From Candidatus Bodocaedibacter vickermanii (GTDB lineage Bacteria > Pseudomonadota > Alphaproteobacteria > UBA6184): DNA of 64,000 bases. Below, in pieces: positions 15,001 through 21,344 of this stretch (positions are counted from its first letter, which is position 1; every line of letters begins with the position of its first letter). The stretch lies in assembly GCF_014896945.1 (NCBI RefSeq), contig NZ_CP054719.1, forward strand, positions 667,153 through 731,152. Direction: 5' to 3'. The translations under genes and the position numbers were made by a program. The notes below the pieces were generated by a model. The model worked only from the letters and a program-made list of their open reading frames with translations, was not told the origin of the DNA and did not search any database.

Positions 15001-17770
15001 TCATACGACTGGTTTAACAAGTGGTCTGTTAACAATAGAACCTTCAAATGCTTTCTCTTCTCAAGCTGAAACCTATAGGCTGTTTGATGCAATGGAAGCC
15101 TTAGATCCTTCATTAAAATCAGCTGTTAATAGAATCATTATTGATATCAGCAGCATTCCAAGTGGTAAAGTTTACCTAATGAGAACAGATGATGCTGCAC
15201 TCACTGGATTCACAAGCCTTACTAACGTCATCTATAAACGTGCAGGTGTCGATACAAATGTGGGCTCAATTGTAGACGATTTAAACAGCGCATTAAAAGC
15301 TAATTTTGCTTTAGACGCTATTCCAACATGGGTTAGAGCAGATAATACTGAACGCGATAATGCCATAAATAGCGCCTTACAGGAAGGTAATGAAGTTTGG
15401 AGCGCCATCAGAGCAGGCAATGCAACAGAACTAAAATCACAGTTAGTTACAAAACTTGCGCAAGGTGTAACATTCCCAACATCGGATGCATTTGATGATA
15501 TTGTTGTTGATGCTGCCGCTGCTGTTGAAGTTACAGTTGATGGCGATGTTAAATCAACATTAGAAACGGCATTAACACCTTTCCGCAGTACTGGAAAAAT
15601 CGCGACCATAGGAAGTACGCTGACAACTGTATTCACAAACGGCTCTACAACCGGTCTTGGAACGTTGTCTTGGTTAAAGACTTCGTGGACAGGTTATGCA
15701 AACCATACCGCTTTCATGACAGCGGTTCTTGCTGATAACGATGTAACCACAGCTATCGAAACAGATGGTCAAACGGTTGCTGATATCAAAACAGCGGTTA
15801 CTAATTACTTAGACAACTTTTTATTACCCTATGGAACAATTGCCGGTGGATCAGCAGCAGGCAGCCTTGGTAAAATCATATTTGATATGAATCTTTCAAG
15901 TTTAACAAACTGGAATAATGGCTCATCCATTGAAACTCGAAATGCTTTTAGAGACGCTTTAGAAAATGCAATTCGCGGTTTACTGGAAACAGCGTGGAGT
16001 TGGTTTACTCCTGGCACCATTTCTAATGCTGTAAACGAAATATTTCCTGCTGAAGATGGTTATTTTCCACTACCTATAACTAGCGGAGACTGGGACGCAA
16101 CAGCCATCAAACAAGAGTTATTCGACCGCCTAAAGGGTATTGACAATAGCAATGTGATTGGCTTCAGCGCAATTAAATCATCGATTCCAAACATGATTAA
16201 TGGTGCCTTTACAGCAGGCAATGCTACATTAACTACAAACACAGCTGCATGGGTGCGTCCAACAGTGGGTATTGAATCTGATTTAACAACATCAATTGAA
16301 GACGCACTTAACGCATTCCCATGGTATACAGGTAACGCTGAAGAACAAGCACTTGATGCTGTTGCAGCTGGTGGCGTTGCAACCAACGATGCCGCAACCA
16401 TTATCACCAATATCCAAGCATGGTTAACAGCTAACGTGTCATTCCCAACACCTGAAAGTATTTTCGAAGCAGGTGTTGATGAGGTTTTGGCCACTATTAA
16501 CTTAGAAGTGGTCGGCGCTACTGTCACAACTGACTTTGGTGATGATGCTACGTTGTCTCGTTATCGCATTGCTATCAGCGATATTACTGATAAAGAAAAC
16601 GCCGGACAATGGACTGAATATTTGCTTCATAAATTAGCCCCTGTATCTGAAGGTGGTTTGGGTGCTACAACCATTGATGTTAGCTCCGTTGATCTAGGAA
16701 ACGATCACGTGACTCATTTTTGGGGCGCATTGCGTGATGGCATAGATGATTATCGCACATCTATTACATCGATTAAATTTGCACTTGATAATTCCGGTGG
16801 CGACGTGACACTTGATGGAGGCGGAAAAACATACAATGATAACTTAAAAATAATTGTTGTAATGAATAATAAAGCTACTAATACCTTTACATTAGGCACT
16901 GGAGGATCAGGCTTTAAAAATTCATCAAACGCTGATCTATCGAACTCAATTATCGACCATCATATTACTGAACTTGCATCTGTAAGCCCAAGCAGCTCGA
17001 TTTCATGGGGTTACTATTTGAATTACTTAAAGGCTACAAATAGTAATATTGAAAGTATCGACTTAAGTACGCGTGATTTAGCTGACACTGATTCTGGAAC
17101 TACTCAGCCTTACGTAAATGCTTTCTTTACTGCCCTACAAGCAAGAGCCGATCATTCTACTGTTAAAGACATTTTCTTTGATATTAGCGGTCTTGATAAC
17201 TTAACAGTTGCCGTTGGCACAGGCAGTTCTGGTTTAACAGCATTAACATCTGTTGTGGTTAAACGTCATGCAGGTGGAGAATCAATGATTTTGGCTGCTG
17301 GGGGTGTTGGTTCACAAGATCGCGCCATAATTAATAGCGCAACCGGAACACTTGGTGCCGGCGGCAATGTTTTTGAGTGGAAAGGTTACTTGGCTTATCT
17401 ATTGGAAGACAGCGATCATGGTGGTGCATATACGGGCTCAAATCCAATTCCACTTAACTTATCTGCGGGAGACCTTTGTATAACTACTTTACAAGTGTTG
17501 CAAGCTTTAGAAACTGCACTAATAGAATTACCTGACCGATTAAAAGCACGCGTATCAGCAATTCTAATAAAAATAGCTCCTGATTCTATAGACTATACAG
17601 CCAGCGGAGAATATGAATTTGGAGATGCCTTTACTTCTCCAATACTAACAAAGTTTAATGGACTGAAAACCGTTGTAATTGATGCAAGCATTTGCGCGGG
17701 GACTAAGCCTGTATTTGATACAAATGGTGCATTCTATAACGCAGCGACAATCAGCAAAATCGTTTACTAA
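1..17770 (+). CDS. Giant leucine-rich-like repeat protein, 5' end outside window
   Basis: The frame is open from base 2 and ends with TAA at 17768-17770, so the true start lies upstream; at least 5,922 codons are present. Residue numbers here count from the TTG at 119. Residues 1 to about 700 hold irregular leucine-rich segments. From about 700 on there are some 38 units of 100-130 residues by eye. Each has a W-x-x-Y-(L/I/F) start, an LDLS-like strand, an x-AFxxAL helix, an I-x-LKLA strand and a GFTNL segment. Residues of about 5040-5470 are a helical, non-repeat insert, after which three more units follow. It is rich in Ser, Thr, Ala, Asn and Leu and almost free of Cys, as expected for a surface or exported protein. 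A signal peptide cannot be judged because the N-terminus is missing. The unit resembles ribonuclease-inhibitor-type LRRs by pattern only. Function unknown; adhesin or host-binding protein is a guess. Confidence 0.9.
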   Translation, partial: TVQHQAEASTLVLTEAQLSTLSPSNQLESSDVTTLDFSNLTPEIVNSLKLVSIDLSKFQNVRNIIWPWFASNLKLTLPVNFNTPQNDTYSRLTIIGAGVAPSSDSDFTLNLESLLSQSGKIILDTKAVPVTELKTGSAVAKIERNVATTAITVPDTIEAIDTDGVIPNDVKTSVTLVPSVANPTDKVPFVGLPVAVIGTNASSLNISAYSVAGQDVAVSGMPNLTTLITAAGDNIGSLKVTGETTVTTNAASINKVEFTSTAPDQTVVTTMSSTATTVAPTAKESHLASFAGKTELDFSKLDLGTTDATASRIKDIFDGPVPITSIVSMKIGSSVLAAVMAKLSITSLSSFSALKRLDIISATGAYQPTTLASSDLPSSLEEFYSSTLVVRKGTLSADLEFDSKFSAATLDLNGLNINGKNLTIAGSFTANSVNTLKLNPSLLAASATKNLISASSSKSIIVSGAASGALTTTHLQNVGTIDLRTVTGATSFSAPLDVDGNNSNLNKLYLPSAFDVEAAADILSGVDNGEVTVYISGAYSGAKTLDASYDKTILNFSGVTGTGRFQLPAGVRGLVLSDAVKGINVGAAAVVNNFDFSGLTRLRQITDLPTSATVLKLSNSSASSALELNLAALTSLTTLSLGSSKVSQLSLPATATLTNGGGIEHLDLSSVTDLAVLNGLNALLAAGSIKQVSFPTNPASALHINLVDTITGITFNNLDKVPTVTLDSDYSLGNGLSNNMWPTVKSKLEKADWSHFFKYIIAPVDQGGINSPSVFDLSGQAIESQAQATAFIAALNELSQSGKQLIQKIIIRIDAATTGAIDLSAIVPTDFTHNSLKIIIDQSTGSAATVTVSSEWTSKTKTYVSLDQVSKTTTASWTNYLNYRFGSLNDKGQGATSLDLSWIDLSAAEWTALMTTLNTFSSANVIETMHLKLVAANNYSSAPAFTTATLSAAKSIIVDVTGVKNSGAQVTVTGLPSATVSLQVEQRVTDASAVNRTTASSWKGYLEHLLSNISGTNYTLDLTASAVNIDVDTQLTALNSALAGLSAESKLKIKNINLKIAPGEREANFTVSTNFTGFTNLASLVVDATGALNSPNQSAITFSLTNAPTYAKAHVTSLDSVIKNSAASWEYYFAHRLATDGVLLTNLDVSAISLSSQADLTAFLTALHGQSTNDKSSVQSIKLKLASTYTNSSVDFSVSVGSGQISGLTHASFAVEVDRNGANNTAPVTFTFGTAITANKTTIKDTAFTSLGSFDGANAHHWLGYVRALLAPITSGTTTLDLSAHSILEMNNAKVAKFITAMNALPTTDKAKIATLKVKLASGDFGAATADLSGLSGFTNLTALVVDRNGARTSATLYNPAVSITGSGTVTVNDPELGTVSSTGETNKWLGYLRFVLNGMSGVANTLDVSAFAIDSANAATAFNNAFQALPASEKLKVQTLKLAASAVVTLGTSVTGFTNLTKVIVDQTAAPTVAITITTGFGTTQKTYVTSASTAQTNNAWAKYIDYAMSSVANGGLNQTTFDLTGLTLDSTQVSAFLAGFTIGQKAAVTAITLKLNSTFGAASLAIDGSGFNSTATAFTVHRNGAVNGSPAIPVAISLTSPTGASSISIIDPTAGTVADQTKAQDWLKYLTGVLNDAASSYVLDLRSKNLSLVSHVTAFNAALNALDSALKAKVDQLWLTVSATDGSATLGTSVAGFTNLTKVIVDQTAASTTTITIASGFADTATQKFYVTSAATAQTNTAWAKYIDYAMSSVANGGLNQTTFDLTGLTLDSTQVSAFLAGFTIGQKAAVTAITLKLNSTFGAASLAIDGSGFNSTATAFTVHRNGAVNGNPATPVAISLTSPTGASSISIIDPTATTVADQTSAQDWLKYLNGILTDAAGSYVLDLRSKNLSLVSHVTAFNAALTALDTSLKVKVAELKLTVTAAGELGTGVSGFTNLTKVIVDQTAAPTTTITIANGFGTTQKTYVTSALANHTNTAWAKYIDYAMSSTVNGGLNQTTFDLTGLTLDSTQLGQFFTGFTSGQKATVTAITLKLATTFGANSLTLPTPTSFTSLTGVDAFKIYRNSAANSGTLVSVDYNGWGDSVVQIIDPTATTVADQTSAQDWLKYLSYVTSQSMFDATSGLGAQNGVLDLSSLPLATSGQAVALISALELLDSSLKAKLKAIDVKLATGNFGTGTLALSGDLRSSAGFTNLTKFMVDATGTETNVSGTQKTVDFTNLLSSGSKDMWVTSLASVDYDSGVNAAASWLAYIHYQIRNNDTNFALDTSAINSGAGLTVAQAGYVFDALATLSATGTNKARLTSVNVKLANAGGAATLAVSQNLSNLNGLTSIIVNATDAMHSTDQVAVTFSGTFHASTTTNKAIVSSLSSVDKDSEASWTYFFNTAAMTSIDVSSIALNSAEATAFLAALGSGITPKTGITAVTMKLATTFGANSLTLPTPTSFTSLTGVDAFKIYRNSAANSGTLVSVDYNGWGASSISIIDPTATTVADQTSAQDWLKYLNGILTDATSSYVLDLRSKNLSLVSHVTAFNAALTALDTSLKVKVAELKLTVTAAGELGTGVSGFTLTKVIVDQTAAPTASITIANGFCTTQKTYVTSALANHTNTAWAKYIDYAMSSVANGGLNQTAFDLTGLTLTNAQVGQFLTALDAHASAASVTAITLKLASNFGAASLDLSSYTGLTGLIDDGVIIYRNSAAHSNAPVTVTYGGSGASFVDDKVKLIDPTATTVTDKTKVQDWLKYLSYVTSQSMFDATSGLGAQNSVLDLSSLPLAVTSEAPALISALILLDSSLKAKLKAIHIKFATGDLGGGAITLSGDLSSSAGFTNLTKFIVDVTETYENASATQKIVDFTGLSVDGSKDMWVTKLSSVDYISTNAPASWLAYINYKIRNNDADLVIDTSALNSDGITVTEAGYLFNALENLSTSTNLNKHRLIAVGIKLDTLDLDGGAATLTVNQDLSSLSGLLALLVNTTEARYAGAQVAVDFSGGTFHANTQLKLALVYKLSAVDKGSINSWKYLFNTSTDIGDQNFWKYYFNVDAMTSVDVSSTTLTSAEATAFFTALNAYSGAGNINTISLKLDPTFGAASLDLSSYTGFTSLANDGVVIYRNGSSTDGNSAPITITYGGSGASFVDDKVKIIDPTATTVTDTASAQQWLGYLTGVLNDAASEVTLDLSSIAIDDAEAVTAFNAALNALDSALRNKITLFKLTVTHTADITLGTGIHGFDGLTRIEFTKPATNTVTFADALSGKRTYLTSFDSVKMNTAADWTRYLNYMLSTTAGGQSASSLNLNSLTFANQTAVDAFFAGLNTLSGSGVYGNKSALTTLRMKLADGQSAISIGRINNTPTAATGLAAGLHVIVDPGTSTGTTPAGSAANTVQADNLIVLDSVAAFSKDHIAYLAEQPSFAGTIDLTALNYTNTTDVVAALNLLSADIKAKIKTINLKLQSGTFGSLSLTLGALTGFTDVTFNIDRNGAIDGVNTYGSLVTITNSTTHTVNLTDAEFHNMSTFDKTSSANWIGYLTHELNSAPENYTLDLTINAALYLDSTSSVGAFSNALRYLPDNLKTRVALLKVRSSTNGDFGATDWNGPGATERVIPEYAAFDHLNSIVIEYTATGLAMGAYIGHLTNTNKYAYITTPFDGMDWNDWTKYVDYQLNAANLGGLTKTSISLDKHLSSSELSAVLTGLDAAAGKASLVNLTLNLASSITGDINVGASGLTNLASVIINTNGSAARLTPSDEFYNKTAWTSVLNVNPAVQESWRAYLKGQSSIAAIDIREIELADQDQLTAFLTALNAEDRKANIATIKIKLASSYTGTVSFATVNTTGLTALTANNSVEIHRNGSAATAVQGGNITDAKIKLVDLTASSLTNRSNADSWRRYLTTLIEATPGAIDLSLDSDTYLRSNAHVTAFMTALQNLSPANKLLVTSLKLELAPGAAWTNITALGQGLTGFTNLTSFIVDATDATVSGTQVTVAFHVDLTTASPKAIVSSLNSVDKDSQDSWTYFFNSAAMTTVNVSSTTLTSAEAGAFLAALGTGTTAKADITSLTLKLDSTFGAGSLSLNGSGLTGLQTVDAVSIQRNGAENAGSLVSVSLSNGLTSTHVRIVDQTITDADAVIKTSASSWLSYLTYALDGSVTELVLTDDNLVLGTQGQATALSSALDALDPSLKAKAVTLKVKAAADVTIGATLTTAGDFSALTVIELDKPAANTITISTKEATTQLHIADLEKVKRDSSADWLAYTQYLMKSLGVITNFDLDMTSNPLASGDVTAFITALQNLSPANKLKIQKVKLKLASGAWTGNVADLGQGTSGFDNLDTFTVDATNATVSGTQVTVTFHSDLSTASPKVFVTTLDSVDKDNDAAWTYYLNSLTKDGAAALDLSSITLSPTELTALDSGLDAFSTADNNEGLLSSIHIKVSGAAGAATVNLTADLNAQTAINSAAKFIVEISGFTHASSQAVVEHTGGTPKDIELRISGASDVYRNSAASWNLYLNYVKATNSNAMPTTLDLTSSSNLYLRSQADVNALMTAIQARSDKANITTLDVRLAPGSVGSDITFGIGVSDNFNPIMDITVTGATNNGSLLTTSDIHYAGSFTSTGKTLTQAFASTVLNLTVEAHWTSYLQYVLSSTADGGLGQVSIVPPALTSGALTALLNALNNLSAPLKTSIQHLHLDVSHASFNGGLTLGTGVSGLSNLQEVTYVRASNQADATAAASSSFENKLQRLRTAWNSDALTDAAAVGEYLRYVLMDTAMGGAELTTVDLTSQILDADKDGYVYTALGNLPSELISRTTELRLKLNTNSGGNYSNITLPNLTTVKYFQTGNAIFVAPTSTQTVTTTRFRASETNVTDKTAQAQWTNYIDYVMSSTANGGLNQTTFDLSSITLTSAQATAFLAALAAHTSKASITAITLKLDPTFGAASLDLSTYTGFTDLSADSVTIQRNAAVHANTPVTITYGVGAGKLTDANVKIIDPETHTTANKDNTRQEWLEYLTHTIHTTGLTSGLLTIEPSNAFSSQAETYRLFDAMEALDPSLKSAVNRIIIDISSIPSGKVYLMRTDDAALTGFTSLTNVIYKRAGVDTNVGSIVDDLNSALKANFALDAIPTWVRADNTERDNAINSALQEGNEVWSAIRAGNATELKSQLVTKLAQGVTFPTSDAFDDIVVDAAAAVEVTVDGDVKSTLETALTPFRSTGKIATIGSTLTTVFTNGSTTGLGTLSWLKTSWTGYANHTAFMTAVLADNDVTTAIETDGQTVADIKTAVTNYLDNFLLPYGTIAGGSAAGSLGKIIFDMNLSSLTNWNNGSSIETRNAFRDALENAIRGLLETAWSWFTPGTISNAVNEIFPAEDGYFPLPITSGDWDATAIKQELFDRLKGIDNSNVIGFSAIKSSIPNMINGAFTAGNATLTTNTAAWVRPTVGIESDLTTSIEDALNAFPWYTGNAEEQALDAVAAGGVATNDAATIITNIQAWLTANVSFPTPESIFEAGVDEVLATINLEVVGATVTTDFGDDATLSRYRIAISDITDKENAGQWTEYLLHKLAPVSEGGLGATTIDVSSVDLGNDHVTHFWGALRDGIDDYRTSITSIKFALDNSGGDVTLDGGGKTYNDNLKIIVVMNNKATNTFTLGTGGSGFKNSSNADLSNSIIDHHITELASVSPSSSISWGYYLNYLKATNSNIESIDLSTRDLADTDSGTTQPYVNAFFTALQARADHSTVKDIFFDISGLDNLTVAVGTGSSGLTALTSVVVKRHAGGESMILAAGGVGSQDRAIINSATGTLGAGGNVFEWKGYLAYLLEDSDHGGAYTGSNPIPLNLSAGDLCITTLQVLQALETALIELPDRLKARVSAILIKIAPDSIDYTASGEYEFGDAFTSPILTKFNGLKTVVIDASICAGTKPVFDTNGAFYNAATISKIVY
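4491..5579 (+). repeat. Tandem near-identical 360-bp segments inside the giant gene
   Basis: Bases 4491-4850 recur at 5220-5579 with an offset of 729 bp (243 codons) and only scattered differences, while the flanking units are much more diverged. The copies encode the AWAKYIDYAMSS unit and the following RNGAVNG segment. The offset is a whole number of codons, so duplication or gene conversion keeps the frame. Confidence 0.85.
5548..8302 (+). repeat. Interspersed recent duplications inside the giant gene
   Basis: Three further near-identical pairs were found by reading. 5548-5976 matches 7441-7866, with one codon missing in the second copy. About 6115-6261 matches 7294-7440, offset 1179 bp. 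About 6319-6400 matches 8221-8302, offset 1902 bp. All offsets are multiples of three. The mosaic order of matched blocks suggests recombination between units rather than one simple tandem duplication. Confidence 0.8.
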
Positions 17771-17790
17771 CCTCTTCTTAATCCTTAAGA

Positions 17791-17817
17791 AAAAACCCTC
17801 CGTTCTGGAGGGTTTTT
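17791..17817. terminator. Bidirectional rho-independent terminator
   Basis: AAAAACCCTCC (17791-17801) and GGAGGGTTTTT (17807-17817) form an 11-bp perfect stem with a 5-base loop. It lies between the stop codon of the giant gene (plus strand) and that of accC (minus strand), and the A/T tracts allow it to act in both directions. Confidence 0.85.
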
Positions 17818-17835
17818 ATTTTATATTAATGATCT

Positions 17836-19179
17836 TTACTGGTCGTTCAAAAACTTTTTTTCCAGCCAGTGAATCGTATAATCGCCAGAAATGATATCTT
17901 CATTTTCCATCAAACGTTGATGCAATTGAATATTTGTCTTAACACCTTCGACATAAAATTCTTTTAAGGCTCTGCGCATACGTCCTAAACATTGCGCACG
18001 ATCTTTACCATGTGCAATTAACTTTGCCACCATGCTGTCATAATAGGGTGGAATTTGATACCCCGCATACAACGCACTGTCCACACGAATCCCAGGTCCA
18101 CCTGGTGTGTGAAACCGTGTAACAGTTCCAGGGCTTGGCATAAATGTTTCGGCGTCTTCCGCATTAATACGGCACTCTATCGAATGCCCATGAAATGTGA
18201 TATCCGACTGTTGCAATGTCAGCGGATGACCTGCCGCAACAGAAATTTGCTCATGCACTAAATCAATCCCTGTAATCAATTCTGTCACGGGATGTTCAAC
18301 TTGAATACGAGTATTCATTTCAATAAAATAGAACTTACCGTTCTCATATAAAAACTCGATGGTGCCCAAGCCACGATATTTCATTTTACGCATTGCGTTT
18401 GCGCAAATTTCACCCAGCTCATGGCGTTGTTCGGCGGTAATCACGGGTGATGGAGCTTCTTCCAAAACCTTTTGATGGCGACGCTGGATGGAACAATCGC
18501 GCTCACCTAAATGGATCGCATGCCCCTTCCCGTCTCCCAAGACTTGAATTTCAATATGACGTGGTTGACCTAAGTATTTTTCCATATACACACGGTCATC
18601 ACCAAAGTTAGCCAACGCTTCTGATTTAGCTAAACGGTATTGAGATTCAGTTTCATCAAGCGTATTGATAACCTTCATCCCTTTACCACCGCCACCAGAT
18701 GCTGCTTTAATCAACACTGGGCATCCAATTTCAGCACACCAACGTTTCGCATCTTCAACGGTTTCAACGGCTCCACCAGATCCTGGAACGGTTGGAATCC
18801 CTAGTTCAATAGCTGCTTTAATTGCCTGAACCTTATCGCCCATCATTAAAATATGTTCCGGAACAGGACCAATAAAAATCATGCCATGATCTTCAACCAT
18901 TTGGGCAAACTTTGCGTTTTCTGACAGAAATCCAAACCCAGGATGGATCGCATCTGCCCCTGTAATTTCAGCAGCAGCCATAATTGACTGCATATTTAAA
19001 TAGCTTTCCTTTGCAGGGCCAGGTCCAATACACACACTTTCATCTGCCATTAAAACATGTTTTGCCGATGAATCTGCAGTGGAATGAACTGCAACAACCT
19101 TAATGTCCATTTCACGACACGCGCGCAAAATCCGCAGGGCAATTTCCCCGCGGTTTGCAATTAGAATTTTTTTAATCAT
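17836..19179 (-). CDS. accC: Acetyl-CoA carboxylase, biotin carboxylase subunit
   Basis: Carboxylates the biotin on AccB using ATP and bicarbonate, the first half-reaction of malonyl-CoA synthesis for fatty acids (cytoplasm). The 447-residue length is normal for the family. The N-terminus [15 protein letters not shown] is the classic biotin-carboxylase start. The ATP-grasp glycine-rich loop ([10 protein letters not shown]) is near residue 165 and the [14 protein letters not shown] active-site segment is near 290. It lies 5 bases after accB in the same direction, so the two are almost surely co-transcribed and co-regulated. Nothing unusual is visible. Confidence 0.97.
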   Translation of the reverse strand: MIKKILIANRGEIALRILRACREMDIKVVAVHSTADSSAKHVLMADESVCIGPGPAKESYLNMQSIMAAAEITGADAIHPGFGFLSENAKFAQMVEDHGMIFIGPVPEHILMMGDKVQAIKAAIELGIPTVPGSGGAVETVEDAKRWCAEIGCPVLIKAASGGGGKGMKVINTLDETESQYRLAKSEALANFGDDRVYMEKYLGQPRHIEIQVLGDGKGHAIHLGERDCSIQRRHQKVLEEAPSPVITAEQRHELGEICANAMRKMKYRGLGTIEFLYENGKFYFIEMNTRIQVEHPVTELITGIDLVHEQISVAAGHPLTLQQSDITFHGHSIECRINAEDAETFMPSPGTVTRFHTPGGPGIRVDSALYAGYQIPPYYDSMVAKLIAHGKDRAQCLGRMRRALKEFYVEGVKTNIQLHQRLMENEDIISGDYTIHWLEKKFLNDQ

Positions 19180-19184
19180 GAAGG

Positions 19185-19652
19185 TTACTCAATAATTATT
19201 AAGACATCACCGTACTCTACTGGGTTTCCATCGCTAAAGAAAATTTCTTTAACAACTCCACTTGTATGAGCTTTGATGGGGTTCATAACTTTCATAGCCT
19301 CAATAATAAAGACTGTGTCTCCTTGGTTAACTCGGTTGCCGACCTTTGTAAAGGTTGCAGCACCTGGTTCAGGAGCCGCATATAACGTTCCAACCATCGG
19401 TGATTTCAAGGCTCCCGGATGTTGCTTTGGATTCGCAACTGCAGCCTCCTGCGGAGCCCCCGTCGGGGCTACTGAAGGTGCAGGAGACATCTGTGGTGCC
19501 ATCATCACTGTTTGGTTAGAGTTACGTGTTAAACGAACTCGGCGGCCTTGATCCTCATATTCAATCTCGCTTAAATCCGCATCTTGCAATACTTTTGCTA
19601 AGGCTTGAATCGCTGATTGATCTATATCAAATGAAAACTTTTTATCGGTCAT
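19185..19652 (-). CDS. accB: Biotin carboxyl carrier protein of acetyl-CoA carboxylase
   Basis: Carries the biotin that shuttles CO2 between biotin carboxylase and carboxyltransferase. The protein has 155 residues: an N-terminal helical region, an Ala/Pro/Gln-rich linker (about 50-78), then the biotinyl domain with [11 protein letters not shown], where Lys121 is the biotinylated residue. It sits 15 bases after a DsbA-like lipoprotein gene and 5 bases before accC. In many alphaproteobacteria aroQ lies just before accB (established synteny); it is absent here. Confidence 0.96.
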   Translation of the reverse strand: MTDKKFSFDIDQSAIQALAKVLQDADLSEIEYEDQGRRVRLTRNSNQTVMMAPQMSPAPSVAPTGAPQEAAVANPKQHPGALKSPMVGTLYAAPEPGAATFTKVGNRVNQGDTVFIIEAMKVMNPIKAHTSGVVKEIFFSDGNPVEYGDVLIIIE

Positions 19653-19667
19653 GGGTGTAACTCGATT

Positions 19668-20456
19668 CTATTTCTTTTTTTCGCGGATATTTTTAATCAC
19701 AGCCTCTAAGTCTTCAGGACCAATGGGTTGCATAAATAAGTATTCTCCAATAATATGGCCTGGTGTTTGGGAAATACCTATTTTTTCAGCAAGGGTTCTG
19801 TTGTTTAAAAGAACCTCTTTTGTTTTTCCTGCATCAACATCTGAATCTAATTTTGAACGATTAACTCCTGGAATATTTCCAGCAATATCCAACAATGATG
19901 TTTCAGTTAACACTTCGGTAGACGACATGATTTTTTCATGAAACTTTTCAAACAAACCTTGCTCATTCATTGCCATGGCAATACGCGCGGCTTTTTGCGC
20001 TAACACTGATGTATCAGGTAAGAATCTGAAAATGATCCGTAATCCCTTATCTTTTTGTGCTGCATTTTGGTAAATCTTGAACATTGCTTTTGATTTTGGA
20101 TCTGTATAATCACCAAACATCAACACGGTTAAATCGGCACTTGGAGATCCCAAAAAAGGCAATCCAGCAATTTTTTCCAACTCAGCTTTGTTTTTCTCTA
20201 ATAATTCTACAACTTTTTCTTGTTGTTTCTCTACCACCTGCTTTTGTAAATTCATGATAGATTCAGCAAGTACGTTGGGGGTTTTTACGATATACTTGTG
20301 TGCTATTTGTTCAATCGCTGCAACTTGTGCTTTGCTAAACACGGTTTGCTCAGCTTGTTGATCAACTGATTTTGCTTCTTCTTGAACTTTTTCTTTTTTG
20401 TTACATCCCACTAAAAACGCAGACGTTACTAAAAGAACTGAAAGTTGTTTTTTCAT
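19668..20456 (-). CDS. DsbA/Com1-like thioredoxin-fold lipoprotein lacking CxxC (copy 1)
   Basis: The 262-residue protein has a lipoprotein signal (MKKQLSVLLVTSAFLVGC, lipid Cys18), a helical region rich in Lys/Gln/Glu, then a DsbA-like domain. The usual site for CPYC after the first strand (FGDYTDPKSKAMF) has Asp120 and Ser123 in place of both cysteines. The cis-proline loop (SQTPGHIIGEY) remains. Disulfide oxidoreductase activity is therefore not expected; a structural or binding role in the cell envelope is inferred. It is a tandem paralogue of the gene at 20585-21310 and shares its upstream region. The position between an M48 protease and accBC matches the common alphaproteobacterial location of a DsbA-family protein. 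Confidence 0.85.
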   Translation of the reverse strand: MKKQLSVLLVTSAFLVGCNKKEKVQEEAKSVDQQAEQTVFSKAQVAAIEQIAHKYIVKTPNVLAESIMNLQKQVVEKQQEKVVELLEKNKAELEKIAGLPFLGSPSADLTVLMFGDYTDPKSKAMFKIYQNAAQKDKGLRIIFRFLPDTSVLAQKAARIAMAMNEQGLFEKFHEKIMSSTEVLTETSLLDIAGNIPGVNRSKLDSDVDAGKTKEVLLNNRTLAEKIGISQTPGHIIGEYLFMQPIGPEDLEAVIKNIREKKK

Positions 20457-20490
20457 GCTAATGGTCCTTGTATAAATTTCATATCAGTGT

Positions 20491-20519
20491 AATCTAACAT
20501 AATTTTATTATTTGTTCAA
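20491..20519 (-). promoter_or_regulatory. Sigma70-like promoter of DsbA-like copy 1
   Basis: On the minus strand TTGAAC (complement of 20514-20519), a 17-base spacer and TAGATT (complement of 20491-20496) lie about 35 bases before the start. The same arrangement occurs upstream of the paralogue at 21345-21373, and the surrounding ~70 bases are clearly related, which supports function. The -10 box matches only 4 of 6 consensus bases. Confidence 0.5.
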
Positions 20520-20584
20520 AATATTGCGTAGTATTACATCAAAACATAGCTCGCTAAAATATACAGAGAGATTAATTAGCAGAC

Positions 20585-21310
20585 CTATTTCTTGTGTCTA
20601 CGAATCACTTGAATCACTGCGCCCACGTCCTCAAAACTTATCGGTTGTTTTAATAAAAAATCTCCCATAATATAACCCGGAGATTCTTGAATTCCTAACT
20701 TTTCCGCTAATACGCGATCATTTGATAAAGCTTTAGCAACATCTGAAGAATTCATATCTTTGTTTAATCTTTCAGAATCTAAGCCCTTTATGCTTTGAAG
20801 AATTCGGGTTAAAGCTTCATTGCTTAACTCACCTTCATGTTGCATAACTTTTGTATGAAAGCTTAAGAATAAATCTTGCTTTAACAATGCCAATCCAATA
20901 CGTGCAGCTCTTTGTCCAACGACAGACTTCTCAGGTAAAAATCTTATCAACATACGGAGCTTATTATCCTTGTTCACATGTTGAGCAAATATTCTCATCA
21001 TTGTTTTTGACTTTATGTCAGCATAGTTTGCAAACATTAATATGGTAACATCGAAATCCGCAGCGCCGATTTTAGGAACTCCGGTCGTATTATCAACTTC
21101 GCTCCTATGCTGATTTAACAGATCAACAACTTTCTCTTGTTGTTTATTAGCTACTTCCTTTTGTAAGTTCATAATGACTTCAGCTAAGATATGTGGGTTG
21201 TTTACAATATAATTATGAATAGTTTGTTCAATTTCAGCTTTTGGCATTCTGTTATCGCATCCTGCTAAAAATGCAAATGTAATTAAAAGTACAGCGAGTT
21301 GTTTTTTCAT
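20585..21310 (-). CDS. DsbA/Com1-like thioredoxin-fold lipoprotein lacking CxxC (copy 2)
   Basis: This 241-residue paralogue of the 19668-20456 protein has a lipobox LAGC with lipid Cys18. The helical NNPHILAEVIMNLQKEV region and the DsbA-like domain are conserved between the two. The CxxC site (FANYADIKSKTMMR) has Asp98 and Ser101, the same Asp/Ser pair as in copy 1, so the cysteines were lost before the duplication or are selected against. The cis-Pro loop ESPGYIMGD is intact. It has its own promoter-like site, and 128 bases separate it from copy 1. Likely anchored in an envelope membrane; function unknown, chaperone-like binding possible. Confidence 0.85.
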   Translation of the reverse strand: MKKQLAVLLITFAFLAGCDNRMPKAEIEQTIHNYIVNNPHILAEVIMNLQKEVANKQQEKVVDLLNQHRSEVDNTTGVPKIGAADFDVTILMFANYADIKSKTMMRIFAQHVNKDNKLRMLIRFLPEKSVVGQRAARIGLALLKQDLFLSFHTKVMQHEGELSNEALTRILQSIKGLDSERLNKDMNSSDVAKALSNDRVLAEKLGIQESPGYIMGDFLLKQPISFEDVGAVIQVIRRHKK

Positions 21311-21344
21311 ACTAATAGACCTTTTATAAATTTCATATCAATGT

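Noticed and set aside
265..16527. Many long open frames on the minus strand opposite the giant gene
   Set aside because: They are shadows of a repetitive, Thr/Ser/Ala-rich coding frame: no ribosome sites, and they repeat whenever the repeat unit repeats.
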